DNA from: JAENVU01 sp963765075
GTDB taxonomy: Bacteria; Actinomycetota; Acidimicrobiia; IMCC26256; JAENVU01
Direction: 5' to 3'
Assembly: GCA_963765075.1 (NCBI GenBank)
Contig: CAVXVA010000008.1
Location: 1 to 64,000 of the forward strand
Length of the DNA: 64,000 bases
Shown here: piece after piece, positions 17,498 through 25,213 of the stretch
Position numbering within the stretch: position 1 is the first letter of the stretch
How the letters are laid out: every line of letters begins with the position of its first letter
Translations under genes and position numbers: made by a program
Notes under the pieces: generated by a model
What the model was told of the DNA's origin: nothing
What the model saw: the letters and a program-made list of their open reading frames with translations, nothing else
The model's database searches: none

Positions 17498-19039
17498 GTG
17501 AGCACGCCCGATCCCGATCTCTCACCGCGGATCCTGCAGGCCGTCGAGGTGTTCGAGGCGATCGCCCGGGACCCTGCGATGCTCGAATCGTTGAGCAAGG
17601 ACGAGAGAATCCGGCTCCAGCAGGCTGCGGCCGAGGTGTTTGCTCCCGATGTCGACACGCGGCGCCAGCGTGTGCGGGCCCGCCAACGGCGCGAGAAGTT
17701 GGAGAAGCGATCGCGGGACGAAGCGGCCCTGGACGAGACCGGCATCCGGACCCTTCGGGCCAAGCCGGTCTTCACAACTCCCAATGTCTTCGCGCCCCAA
17801 GGGTTCGAGCCGGAGACCGTCGATGACGATCGGGCGCCCGAGGAACGGGCGGTCGACGACCCCCGGCATTGCTACGTCTGCAAAGAACACTTCACCCAGG
17901 TGCATCACTTCTACGACCAGATGTGCCCGACCTGTGCCGACTTCAACTTCAACAAGCGATCCGAGACCGCCGATCTGCGCGGTCGGGTGGCGCTGCTCAC
18001 CGGCGGTCGCGTGAAGATCGGCTACCAGGCGGGGATCAAGTTGTTGCGTGCCGGCGCGCACGTGATCGTCACCACGCGTTTCCCACGCGATTCGGCCCAG
18101 CGCTACTCCCAGGAGCGCGACTTCGCCGAGTGGGGCGATCGCCTCGAGATCTTCGGGCTCGATCTTCGGCACACGCCGAGCGTCGAAGCGTTCTGCGCCC
18201 ACGTGATGCTGACACGCGACCGGCTCGACTTCATCGTGAACAACGCGTGTCAGACCGTGCGCCGACCGCCCGAGTTCTACGCGCACATGATGGAACTCGA
18301 AACGACGTCGCTCGCCGAGTTGCCGGCGGACGCGGCGCAACTCTTGGGTGCCTACGAAGGGCTGCGCGGGACCGACCTCGTCGGTGCCGACGGTGGCGGC
18401 GTGGCGCCGACCGGGGTGCCGGCGCTGGCCGGGCTCACCCACGCGGCCGAGCTGTCCCAGGCCGTCGTGCTGGCCGAGGATGCCACCGAGCGGGCGCACC
18501 TCTTCCCGGAGGGCCTCCTCGATCAGGACCTCCAACAGGTCGACCTGCGCGGCCGGAACTCGTGGCGGCTCACGCTCGCCGAAGTTCCGACGGTCGAGTT
18601 GCTCGAAACCCAGCTCGTCAACGCGATCGCGCCGTTCGTGCTCAACGCGCGACTCAAGCCGCTGATGATGCGAACGCCCGAACGCGACAAGCACATCGTG
18701 AACGTGTCGGCCGTCGAGGGTCAGTTCTACCGCCGCTTCAAGACCACGCGGCATCCGCACACGAACATGGCCAAGGCGGCGCTCAACATGATGACCCGCA
18801 CCTCCGCGGCCGAGTATCACGCGGACGGGATCCACATGAACAGTGTCGACACGGGCTGGGTCAGCGACGAGGACCCGGTCGAGATCGCGAACCGCAAGAC
18901 CGAGGAACACGGGTTCCACCCACCCCTCGACATCGTCGACGGCGCGGCGCGCATCGTCGATCCGATCATCGTCGGCATCAACACCGGCGAGCACGTCTAC
19001 GGGCAGTTCCTCAAGGACTATCAACCCACCGATTGGTGA
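17498..19039 (+). CDS. Large SDR oxidoreductase with N-terminal zinc-ribbon-like segment
   Basis: 513 residues. A helical N-terminus (1-120) leads into a CxxC...CxxC segment (CYVCKEHF...MCPTCADF, about 125-148) that could bind zinc, then an SDR Rossmann domain with LLTGGRVKIGYQAG and NNACQT. The usual catalytic YxxxK is altered: the lysine is in HTNMAKAALNMM and the position four before it is Thr, not Tyr. I recall this HTNMAKAALNM block as conserved in this SDR subfamily, so the change is probably a family trait. The start lies in a short GTGAC repeat (17482-17500), making the GTG choice slightly uncertain. Confidence 0.83.
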   Translation: MSTPDPDLSPRILQAVEVFEAIARDPAMLESLSKDERIRLQQAAAEVFAPDVDTRRQRVRARQRREKLEKRSRDEAALDETGIRTLRAKPVFTTPNVFAPQGFEPETVDDDRAPEERAVDDPRHCYVCKEHFTQVHHFYDQMCPTCADFNFNKRSETADLRGRVALLTGGRVKIGYQAGIKLLRAGAHVIVTTRFPRDSAQRYSQERDFAEWGDRLEIFGLDLRHTPSVEAFCAHVMLTRDRLDFIVNNACQTVRRPPEFYAHMMELETTSLAELPADAAQLLGAYEGLRGTDLVGADGGGVAPTGVPALAGLTHAAELSQAVVLAEDATERAHLFPEGLLDQDLQQVDLRGRNSWRLTLAEVPTVELLETQLVNAIAPFVLNARLKPLMMRTPERDKHIVNVSAVEGQFYRRFKTTRHPHTNMAKAALNMMTRTSAAEYHADGIHMNSVDTGWVSDEDPVEIANRKTEEHGFHPPLDIVDGAARIVDPIIVGINTGEHVYGQFLKDYQPTDW

Positions 19040-19117
19040 GCGGGGCGCGTCGTTGCGCCGACCCTGGCGGTGGTGTTCGACATGATCGTCGTGGTGCGTC
19101 CGAGCCGGGTTCCGGGC

Positions 19118-19748
19118 ATGATTGATCCCATGTTGATTCGCCCATCCGACCGGGGTTCAGATGCGGAGTGGCGCGCGCTTCGTGGCCGCGCAGGGATTCG
19201 GTCACCTCGTCGCCGGCGGCCGCGACCGCGATCTGCCCGTTGTCGTCCCCACACAGTTCGTCCTGGGCGACGAGGAGATCGTGTTGCACCTTGCTCGCCC
19301 CAACCCCATCTGGTCCGCGATCGAGGAGAACGACCAGGTGATGCTGAGCGTGGCGGGCGACTGGGCGTACATCCCGTCGGAGTGGAAGGCCATCGGTAAC
19401 GAAGACCCACGCATGGGGATTCCCACCACCTATTACGCGGCCGTGCAACTTGTCGGCACCGCGCGGGCGCTCGACGATGCCGACGCCGTCGCCGCGGTAC
19501 TGCGCGAGCAGCTCGACGATCTCCAGCCCGAGGTCGACGTCGCGGATCCCCGTGATCACGGCGCCAAGCTCGGCGCGATTCGCGGGCTGCGGATCTCGGT
19601 AACCGAGGTCCGAGCGAAGTTCAAGTACGGGGGCAACGTCGATGTCGACCACCGGCACGCGGTGGCGGCGCGGCTGGCCGATCGCGACGGACCGGGTGAC
19701 GCCGCGGCCCGCCGTCACGTGGTCGAACGACTGGAGCTCGATCGATGA
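19118..19748 (+). CDS. FMN-binding (PaiB-like) protein, single frameshift
   Basis: The N-terminus (MIDPMLIRPSDRGSDAEWRA) is in one frame and the remainder (RFVAAQGFGHLVAGG, FVLGDEEIVLHLARPNPIW, WAYIPSEWKA, KLGAIRGLRISVTEVRAKFK) in another, joined by one extra base near 19170. The combined 200-residue product matches the FMN-binding negative transcriptional regulator (PaiB) family, whose members bind FMN in a split-barrel fold. It ends with an ATGA overlap with the DsbA-like gene. Either start, ATG 19118 or ATG 19130, is possible. The frameshift is probably a sequence error. Confidence 0.75.
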
Positions 19749-20365
19749 ATTCCGTTGACGTCTTTGCCGACATCAGCTGCCCTTTCACCTACGTCGGGCT
19801 GCGGTCGTTGGTGGAACGGCGCGCCGCCGCGGGCAGCCCGACCAAGCTGATCGTGCACGCTTGGCCGCTGGAGTGGGTCAATGGGCATCCGGTCGCCGCC
19901 GACGCGGTCGCATCGGAGATCGCCGCCCTGCGGGAGGCGGTCGCGCCGGATCTCTTCACCGGGTTCGATCGGCACGCGTTCCCCACGACGACCCTGCCCG
20001 CGCTGGCGTTGTGCGCCCGGGCCTACCGTGCCGGGGTCGACACCGGTGAGACTGTCGCCCTCGCGGTGCGGGTCGCCCTGTTCGAGCACGGCCTCGACGT
20101 GTCGGATCCCGCGGTGCTGCACGAGATCGCGCGGGCTCACGGGGTGGGCCCGGTCGAGACCGCACAGGATCGCGCCGACGTCGAACGCGACTACGAGGAC
20201 GGACGCGCGCGTGGCGTGGTCGGGTCTCCGTACTTCATCGTCGAGGACGAGGGCTTCTTCTGCCCTGCGCTCGAGATCTCCCACCACGACGGCCGCTTCG
20301 CCGTCGCACTGGATTCGGTCGCGTTCGAAGACTTCGTGGCCCGCGCGTTGCGAGTCGGATCGTGA
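19745..20365 (+). CDS. DsbA-family (2-hydroxychromene-2-carboxylate isomerase-like) thioredoxin-fold protein
   Basis: 206 residues. The N-terminus VDVFADISCPFTYVGLRSL has the SCPF motif where DsbA has CxxC, so there is one cysteine only, as in FrnE/HCCA-isomerase-like enzymes that use thiol cofactors. The cis-Pro loop is GVVGSPYFIV. It is translationally coupled to both neighbours (four-base overlaps at each end). The next gene encodes a mycothiol-dependent enzyme homologue, so a mycothiol-linked reaction is conceivable. Confidence 0.85.
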   Translation: MNSVDVFADISCPFTYVGLRSLVERRAAAGSPTKLIVHAWPLEWVNGHPVAADAVASEIAALREAVAPDLFTGFDRHAFPTTTLPALALCARAYRAGVDTGETVALAVRVALFEHGLDVSDPAVLHEIARAHGVGPVETAQDRADVERDYEDGRARGVVGSPYFIVEDEGFFCPALEISHHDGRFAVALDSVAFEDFVARALRVGS

Positions 20366-21114
20366 ACGACATCCTCGTCGGGCTCGCGGAACAGCACGCG
20401 GAGCTGGCCGGGCTCATCGACGCCCTCAACGAGCCGGAGTGGCGGCTCCCGACCCGGTGCGACGGCTGGGATATCGCCGACGTCCTACTGCACCTGCACC
20501 AGACCGACCTCCTCGCCTTGGCGAGCCTGCGCGGCGAGCTGACCGCCGATCTCGAGGCGTTCATGTTCGCCGGAGGTGACGCGGCAATTGACGACGCGGC
20601 GGCCGCGAGCGTCGCGCACGAACGCGGCATGTCCGGCTCCGAGATCGCCGCTCGGTGGCGGACCTCGACAGCAGAGCTTCGCCGCGAGTTCGCGACCGTC
20701 GATCCGAGCACGCGGTTGCAGTGGGTCGTCGGCCGGTTGAGCGCACGGACCCTCGCCGCAACCCGGTTGTCGGAGTGTTGGATCCATACCGGCGACGTCG
20801 CCGAGGCCATGGGCGTGGACCTCGTCCCCGCGGATCGGCTCCGGCACGTGGCCCGCCTTGCTTGGCGCACGTTGCCGTACGCGTTCGCGCGTGAGGGTGA
20901 GCAGTTGAACGGCACGGTTGCGTTCGATCTCGTCGGTCCCACCGGAGCGCCGTGGCAGTTTGGGACCGAGGTGGACGCCGCGACGATCGTCCGGGGCCCG
21001 GGCGTCGACCTCTGTGCCGTGGCCGGTCGCCGGCGGCTTCCGGACCAGACGGCCTTGGTGGCCACGGGGCCCGACGCCGAGGCCGTCCTCCGACTGGTCC
21101 GGACCTACGCCTGA
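20362..21114 (+). CDS. Maleylpyruvate isomerase family mycothiol-dependent enzyme
   Basis: 250 residues from GTG 20362, overlapping the previous stop. The DinB-like helical domain shows WRLPTRCDGWDIADVLLHLHQTD at its start and TRLSECWIHTGDVAEAMG later; the histidines in these blocks form the metal site of mycothiol-dependent S-transferases and isomerases. A C-terminal sterol-carrier-like sandwich (from about residue 170) follows. Mycothiol use is typical of actinobacteria. Actual substrate unknown. Confidence 0.85.
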   Translation: MNDILVGLAEQHAELAGLIDALNEPEWRLPTRCDGWDIADVLLHLHQTDLLALASLRGELTADLEAFMFAGGDAAIDDAAAASVAHERGMSGSEIAARWRTSTAELRREFATVDPSTRLQWVVGRLSARTLAATRLSECWIHTGDVAEAMGVDLVPADRLRHVARLAWRTLPYAFAREGEQLNGTVAFDLVGPTGAPWQFGTEVDAATIVRGPGVDLCAVAGRRRLPDQTALVATGPDAEAVLRLVRTYA

Positions 21115-21127
21115 CCCGCTTCTTGGT

Positions 21128-21161
21128 ATTCCCAAGGATTTCTTTCTAGAATCCTCGGAAT
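21128..21161. promoter_or_regulatory. Palindromic operator overlapping the start of the molybdate regulator gene
   Basis: ATTCCCAAGGATT (21128-21140) and AATCCTCGGAAT (21150-21161) form an imperfect inverted repeat with a nine-base spacer; the right arm includes the first bases of the ATG at 21160. Each arm is itself nearly palindromic (TTCC...GGA). Its position and symmetry suggest an autoregulatory site for the helix-turn-helix/TOBE protein controlling the mod operon. Confidence 0.55.
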
Positions 21162-21555
21162 GGCCCAGTTCCGGACGAGTAAAGCGGCGGAGTTGCTCGG
21201 CGTGAGCGTCGACACGGTGCGACGATGGGCCGACGACGGGACGCTCGTGACCACCCGGAGCCCGGGCGGCCACCGCACGATCGAAGGCGCGGAGTTGGCT
21301 CGAGTCCTGGCCGAGCAGCCCGCCGCCCTGACTGACGGCATCGTGCGGTCGGCGCGGAACCGCTTCACCGGCCTGGTCACGCGAGTCGAGCGCGACGGCC
21401 TGTCGGCCATCGTCGAGATTCAGGTCGGTGCCCATCGCATCGTCTCGTTGATGACGCGCGACGGTGCCGACGAGTTGGACCTCGCCATCGGTGACCTCGC
21501 CACGGCCATGGTGAAGGCCACGAATGTCATCGTCGAGATCCCGGCCGAGACATGA
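21160..21555 (+). CDS. Helix-turn-helix and TOBE (molybdate-binding) domain regulator
   Basis: 131 residues: a MerR/excisionase-type helix-turn-helix (TSKAAELLGVSVDTVRRWAD, about 5-24) and a single Mop/TOBE domain (about 65-130; SARNRFTGLVTRVERDG, VSLMTRDGADELDL, VKATNVIVEIP) that binds oxyanions such as molybdate in other proteins. It heads the mod operon and overlaps modA by four bases, so it is very likely a molybdate-responsive regulator. The ModC of this operon lacks a TOBE domain, so molybdate sensing appears concentrated here. Confidence 0.9.
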   Translation: MAQFRTSKAAELLGVSVDTVRRWADDGTLVTTRSPGGHRTIEGAELARVLAEQPAALTDGIVRSARNRFTGLVTRVERDGLSAIVEIQVGAHRIVSLMTRDGADELDLAIGDLATAMVKATNVIVEIPAET

Positions 21556-22349
21556 CCGGCAGGCGCGCCGGGCGCGTCGCGGCAGTGCTCATCCTCGCCG
21601 CGCTGGGCGCCGCGTGCTCATCAGCGTCGACGCCCACCGCGCGGCCGGGAACCGACAGTCGCGGAATTGGCGGATCACTCACGGTCTCGACGGCATCGTC
21701 GCTCGGGCCGGCGTTCCAGGAGGTCCTGGTCCAGTTCACCGATGACAACCCGAAGGCGAGCGTGGAGCTCAACGTCGCATCGTCGACCGCGCTGGCGCTC
21801 CAGATCGAGCAGGGGGCCCAAGCCGACGTCTTCGCCTCGGCCGACACCGCGGCGATGGACATGCTCGCGGCGGGTGGGCACCTGCACGGCGCGCCCGAGC
21901 CCTTCGCCCGCAATCGCATGATCATTGTGACCAAGCCGGGCAACCCGTTGCGGATCCGATCGGTCGAGGATCTGCAACGAGCGGAAGTCGTGGCCGAGTG
22001 TGTGGAGACGGCGCCGTGTGGCCGCTACGCCGCGCGGGTCCTGACCCGTGCGAACGTCACCATCGATGAGGGGACCGTGACCCGCGAACTCGATGCCGCA
22101 GCGACGCTCGGTGCCGTGACCAACGGCGATGCCGACGCGGCGATCGTCTACGTCACCGATGCCCGGGCCGCGAACGCGCAGGTCACGCGCGTTCCGATCC
22201 CGGCGGAGAACAACGTCGACGCCGTCAACCCCATCGCGGTGGTGGCGGGAACCCGCGAACGTCGTCTGGCGACGGCGTTCGTGACCTTCGTGCAGTCGCC
22301 GGCCGGCCAGGCGATTCTGGCGCGGTGGGGCTTCCTCCCGGCGCAATGA
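21552..22349 (+). CDS. modA: Molybdate ABC transporter substrate-binding lipoprotein
   Basis: 265 residues. Lipoprotein signal ending LGAACSS (Cys22), then a periplasmic-binding fold with LTVSTASSLGPAFQEVLVQF and QIEQGAQADVFASAD, the oxyanion-contacting segments of ModA, and GDADAAIVYVTDA in the second lobe. Starts within the regulator stop (ATGA) and ends overlapping modB. Captures molybdate or tungstate outside the membrane. Confidence 0.94.
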   Translation: MTGRRAGRVAAVLILAALGAACSSASTPTARPGTDSRGIGGSLTVSTASSLGPAFQEVLVQFTDDNPKASVELNVASSTALALQIEQGAQADVFASADTAAMDMLAAGGHLHGAPEPFARNRMIIVTKPGNPLRIRSVEDLQRAEVVAECVETAPCGRYAARVLTRANVTIDEGTVTRELDAAATLGAVTNGDADAAIVYVTDARAANAQVTRVPIPAENNVDAVNPIAVVAGTRERRLATAFVTFVQSPAGQAILARWGFLPAQ

Positions 22350-23134
22350 GCCGTCCGGTCCGGCGCCGGTCTCGCGGCGCAATGGTGGCGGCCGGGTTGG
22401 CCTTCGCGTTCATCGTGCTGCCGCTGGTCGGCCTCCTCAGCGAGGTCGCCTGGTCCCGCCTCTGGCACGACCTCACCACGGCCGAGGCCGCCGCGGCGCT
22501 TCGTCTCTCGCTCGTCTGCTCACTGGCTGCCGCGGCGCTGGCATTCGTGCTCGGGGTTCCGCTCGCGTGGGTTCTTGCGCGATGCGAGTTCCCCGGCCGC
22601 GCCGCGGTGCGAGCGCTCACGTTGTTGCCCATGGTGTTGCCACCCGTCGTCGGCGGCGTCGGGTTGCTCTACGCCTTCGGGCGGACCGGGTTCGTCGGCG
22701 CGTGGCTCGACCAGTGGTTCGGGATCCATCTGACCTTCTCGACCACGGGCGTCATCCTGGCCGAAACGTTCGTCGCGTTGCCGTTTCTCGTGATCACCGT
22801 CGAGGCCGCGTTCCGGGGGTTGGATCGCGACCTGGAAGACGCGGCGGCGACCTTGGGCGCATCGCGCCGCACCGTGGTGCGACGGGTGACCCTGCCCGTG
22901 GCGGGCCCGGCGATCGCGGCCGGGGTGGCACTCGCCTGGGCGCGCGCGCTCGGTGAGTTCGGTGCCACGATTACCTTCGCCGGCAACATCCAAGGGCGAA
23001 CTCGCACGGTGCCGCTCGCGGTCTATCTCTTCTTGCAGTCCGACCCGGAGGTCGCCATCGCACTGAGCCTCGTGCTCGTCGCCGTGTCGGTCGGTGTCCT
23101 CACGGCGCTCCGCGGCCGGTGGTTGGTGCGATGA
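22346..23134 (+). CDS. modB: Molybdate ABC transporter permease
   Basis: 262 residues from ATG 22346, which overlaps the modA stop (the frame opens at 22325 but inside modA). Several membrane helices and the permease EAA-type loop (EAAFRGLDRDLEDAAATLGAS, about 150-170) that docks on the ATPase; AWARALGEFGATITFAGN is the typical ModB/CysT signature. Forms the membrane channel with ModC. Confidence 0.94.
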   Translation: MSRPVRRRSRGAMVAAGLAFAFIVLPLVGLLSEVAWSRLWHDLTTAEAAAALRLSLVCSLAAAALAFVLGVPLAWVLARCEFPGRAAVRALTLLPMVLPPVVGGVGLLYAFGRTGFVGAWLDQWFGIHLTFSTTGVILAETFVALPFLVITVEAAFRGLDRDLEDAAATLGASRRTVVRRVTLPVAGPAIAAGVALAWARALGEFGATITFAGNIQGRTRTVPLAVYLFLQSDPEVAIALSLVLVAVSVGVLTALRGRWLVR

Positions 23135-23808
23135 GCCTCACTGCGACGGTTCGGGTGCGCCAGGGCGAGTTCGATCTCGATGTCGACCTGAGCGTGGCGG
23201 CCGGCGAGGCCCTGGTCGTGGTCGGCGCGAACGGCGCGGGCAAGACGACGCTGCTCCGATCCATCGCCGGCCTCCTGCCGATCGATGCGGGTCTCATCAC
23301 CATCGGCGGCGTCGTGGTCGACGACGGTGACCGCGTCAGCGTGATCCCCGAGGCGAGATCGGTGGGGTACGTCTTCCAGGATCAGCGGCTGTTCCCGCAT
23401 CTGTCGGCGCTCGAGAACGTGGCGTTCGGGCTGCGGGCCCGGGGAGTTGCCATCGCTGAGGCCCACATCCGCGCCCATCACGAACTCGATGCGTTCGGCG
23501 TGGGGGAGTCGGCCGAGCAGGCCCCCGGCGATCTCTCGGGTGGCCAGGCCCAGCGGGTGGCACTGGCCCGGACCTTCGTCACCGAACCCCAGGTCTTGTT
23601 GCTCGACGAGCCGTTCGCGGCCGTCGACGCGGCAGCCCGCCCATCGGTACGGGCCGTGGCCTTCGCCCGGGCGGGGTCGATCGGTTGCGCCACCGTCCTG
23701 GTCACCCACGACCTTGCCGACGCGCCGATGTTCGAGACCCCGGTGATCGAACTCGTGGACGGACGTGTGGCGCGACGCGGTCGGGCGCTCGACGTCAACT
23801 CGCCGTGA
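23131..23808 (+). CDS. modC: Molybdate ABC transporter ATP-binding protein, without C-terminal TOBE domain
   Basis: 225 residues from ATG 23131 (ATGA overlap with modB). Walker A GANGAGKTT, Q-loop VFQDQRLFPHLS, signature LSGGQAQRVALAR, Walker B VLLLDEPFAAVD and H-loop VTHD are complete. ModC proteins usually carry a TOBE domain of about 130 residues after the ATPase; it is absent here. Convergent with the PAP2 gene, overlapping it by 14 bases. Confidence 0.93.
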   Translation: MSLTATVRVRQGEFDLDVDLSVAAGEALVVVGANGAGKTTLLRSIAGLLPIDAGLITIGGVVVDDGDRVSVIPEARSVGYVFQDQRLFPHLSALENVAFGLRARGVAIAEAHIRAHHELDAFGVGESAEQAPGDLSGGQAQRVALARTFVTEPQVLLLDEPFAAVDAAARPSVRAVAFARAGSIGCATVLVTHDLADAPMFETPVIELVDGRVARRGRALDVNSP

Positions 23809-24595
23809 GGGCCGGGGTTGGTCGGAGCCGGTCCCGAAGTACCGAGACCGTGACCACGACGAGCCACGAGACGAAGAGCACGATCCACCCGCCGATCGCG
23901 TCGAGGATCCAGTGGTTCGCGGTCACCACGATCGCGAAGACGGTCAGCACCGGATCGAGGATCACGAGAACTTTCACCCAGCGGCGGCGCAGCACCGGGA
24001 GGAGCGCGAGCGCCGACCAGGTCGACCAGCCGACGTGGAGCGAGGGCATAGCCGCGAAGAGGTTGCCGAACGCGGCGCGCGACGCGGCCGTCGGGATCCC
24101 CTGCACCACGACGATGCGCGTTTGCGGTCCGAAGTTGAAGTACTCGGCCGCGGTATCGACGAAGCCGAATCGGCCGGGCATGAGGCGGGGCGGCGTCAGC
24201 GGGTAGAGCCAGAACATCACGAGCGCGATCGTGAGCATCAGGAGCAGGGTGGTGCGCCACCGCACGTACCGTTCTGGCGCTCGTCGCCACAGGGTGACCA
24301 ACGCGACGACCGGCATGATGAAGTGGATCGTCCCGTAGTAGAGGTTCGCGAACGAGAGCACGACGGGCGAGTCGATGAAGGCCTGTTGGATCCGGTACTC
24401 CTGGTAGAGCCCGAGTGCTCGTTCCCAGCGCACGACGTCGAGACCGTGAGTGAGCGCGAGGTGGGCGGAGCCGGAGGCGGCGGAACGTAGCTCGTCGTAG
24501 AGCAGGTAGAGGCAGATACCGATGGCGGCTTCGAGGACCCAGCCGTAGCGCCGGCGCCCGAGAATCGGCCGGCGCGTGGGCGCGGGGATCTGCAC
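23795..24595 (-). CDS. PAP2-superfamily membrane phosphatase/transferase
   Basis: 266 residues from GTG 24595, six bases after the preceding short ORF. Six or so membrane helices, with the catalytic motifs AAMPSLHVGWSTW and ANHWILDAIGG, i.e. the C2/C3 motifs of the PAP2 (Aur1/inositolphosphotransferase-like) superfamily; TPPRLMPG fits the segment before them. Probably acts on a lipid phosphate or inositol phospholipid in the membrane. The longer open frame up to 24943 is out-of-frame reading of the thioesterase gene. Confidence 0.85.
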   Translation of the reverse strand: MQIPAPTRRPILGRRRYGWVLEAAIGICLYLLYDELRSAASGSAHLALTHGLDVVRWERALGLYQEYRIQQAFIDSPVVLSFANLYYGTIHFIMPVVALVTLWRRAPERYVRWRTTLLLMLTIALVMFWLYPLTPPRLMPGRFGFVDTAAEYFNFGPQTRIVVVQGIPTAASRAAFGNLFAAMPSLHVGWSTWSALALLPVLRRRWVKVLVILDPVLTVFAIVVTANHWILDAIGGWIVLFVSWLVVVTVSVLRDRLRPTPALTAS

Positions 24596-24600
24596 CCGGC

Positions 24601-24702
24601 TCAGGCCGAATAGTCGTAGAACCCGCGCCCGCTCTTCCGCCCGAGCTTCATCGCCGTATCGAGATCCTCCGAGACTGCCTCGATGATCACGTCGGCGGTC
24701 AT
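24601..24702 (-). pseudogene. Collapsed remnant of 3-hydroxybutyryl-CoA dehydrogenase
   Basis: A 33-residue ORF starting in the thioesterase stop (ATGA). It is a mosaic of three well-known pieces of 3-hydroxyacyl-CoA dehydrogenase in correct order: ADVIIEAVSED (Rossmann domain, about residue 80-90 of the full enzyme), DTAMKLG (about 220) and GRKSGRGFYDYSA (the C-terminus). The intervening segments are gone. Joints fall at short similar pieces (ED[LI]D; LGxRKSG), suggesting deletions between short direct repeats, or an assembly collapse. It cannot encode an active enzyme. Confidence 0.7.
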
Positions 24703-25142
24703 CCCGATGCGCCGGACGCAGGTGGGGTGACGGCCGGATCGCGGCGGCGCAGGATGAACGTGCCCGATGCAGTGGAGACGGTGTCGCCGTCGGCGTTGGT
24801 GATGGTGGTCTCGAGGTACGCGATTTGGCGTGCGAGGCGGACGACTTCGCCGCGGACCGCCAACCGGTCGCCGGCCTTGGCGCCGCGCATCGTGGAGTAG
24901 GTGATCGAGATGGTGGCGCCGCTCTCGCCCCGTTCCAAGGCACTGTTCGTCGCGAAGTTCATGGCCGCGTCATGCACCACCGCGTAGACGCCGCCGTGCA
25001 CACCGCCCACCGGGTTGCACGCCGATTCGGTCGGGGTCCAGGCCGCTTCGACCCATCCTTCTCCGTAGCGTTGAAAGTCGACGCCGAGTTGTCCGAGCAG
25101 CGGCATGCCGCCGTCGCCGAGGGCCTTGTCCATGTTGCGCAC
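24699..25142 (-). CDS. PaaI-family hotdog thioesterase
   Basis: 147 residues. The hotdog core includes NPVGGVHGGVYAVVHDAAMN (HGG motif plus the catalytic Asp region), SITYSTMRGAKAGDRLAVRGEV and YLETTITNADGDTVSTASGTF, typical of PaaI/YbgC acyl-CoA thioesterases. The frame opens at GTG 25142, but ATG 25133 is also possible. It lies divergent from a thiolase, so a role in acyl-CoA turnover is likely. Confidence 0.87.
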   Translation of the reverse strand: MRNMDKALGDGGMPLLGQLGVDFQRYGEGWVEAAWTPTESACNPVGGVHGGVYAVVHDAAMNFATNSALERGESGATISITYSTMRGAKAGDRLAVRGEVVRLARQIAYLETTITNADGDTVSTASGTFILRRRDPAVTPPASGASG

Positions 25143-25213
25143 GGCCGTGGACAGTACTCAGAAGCCGCTGCCTACACTGGAACGCGCCTCAACATCCTGC
25201 GTCAGGAGACCCG

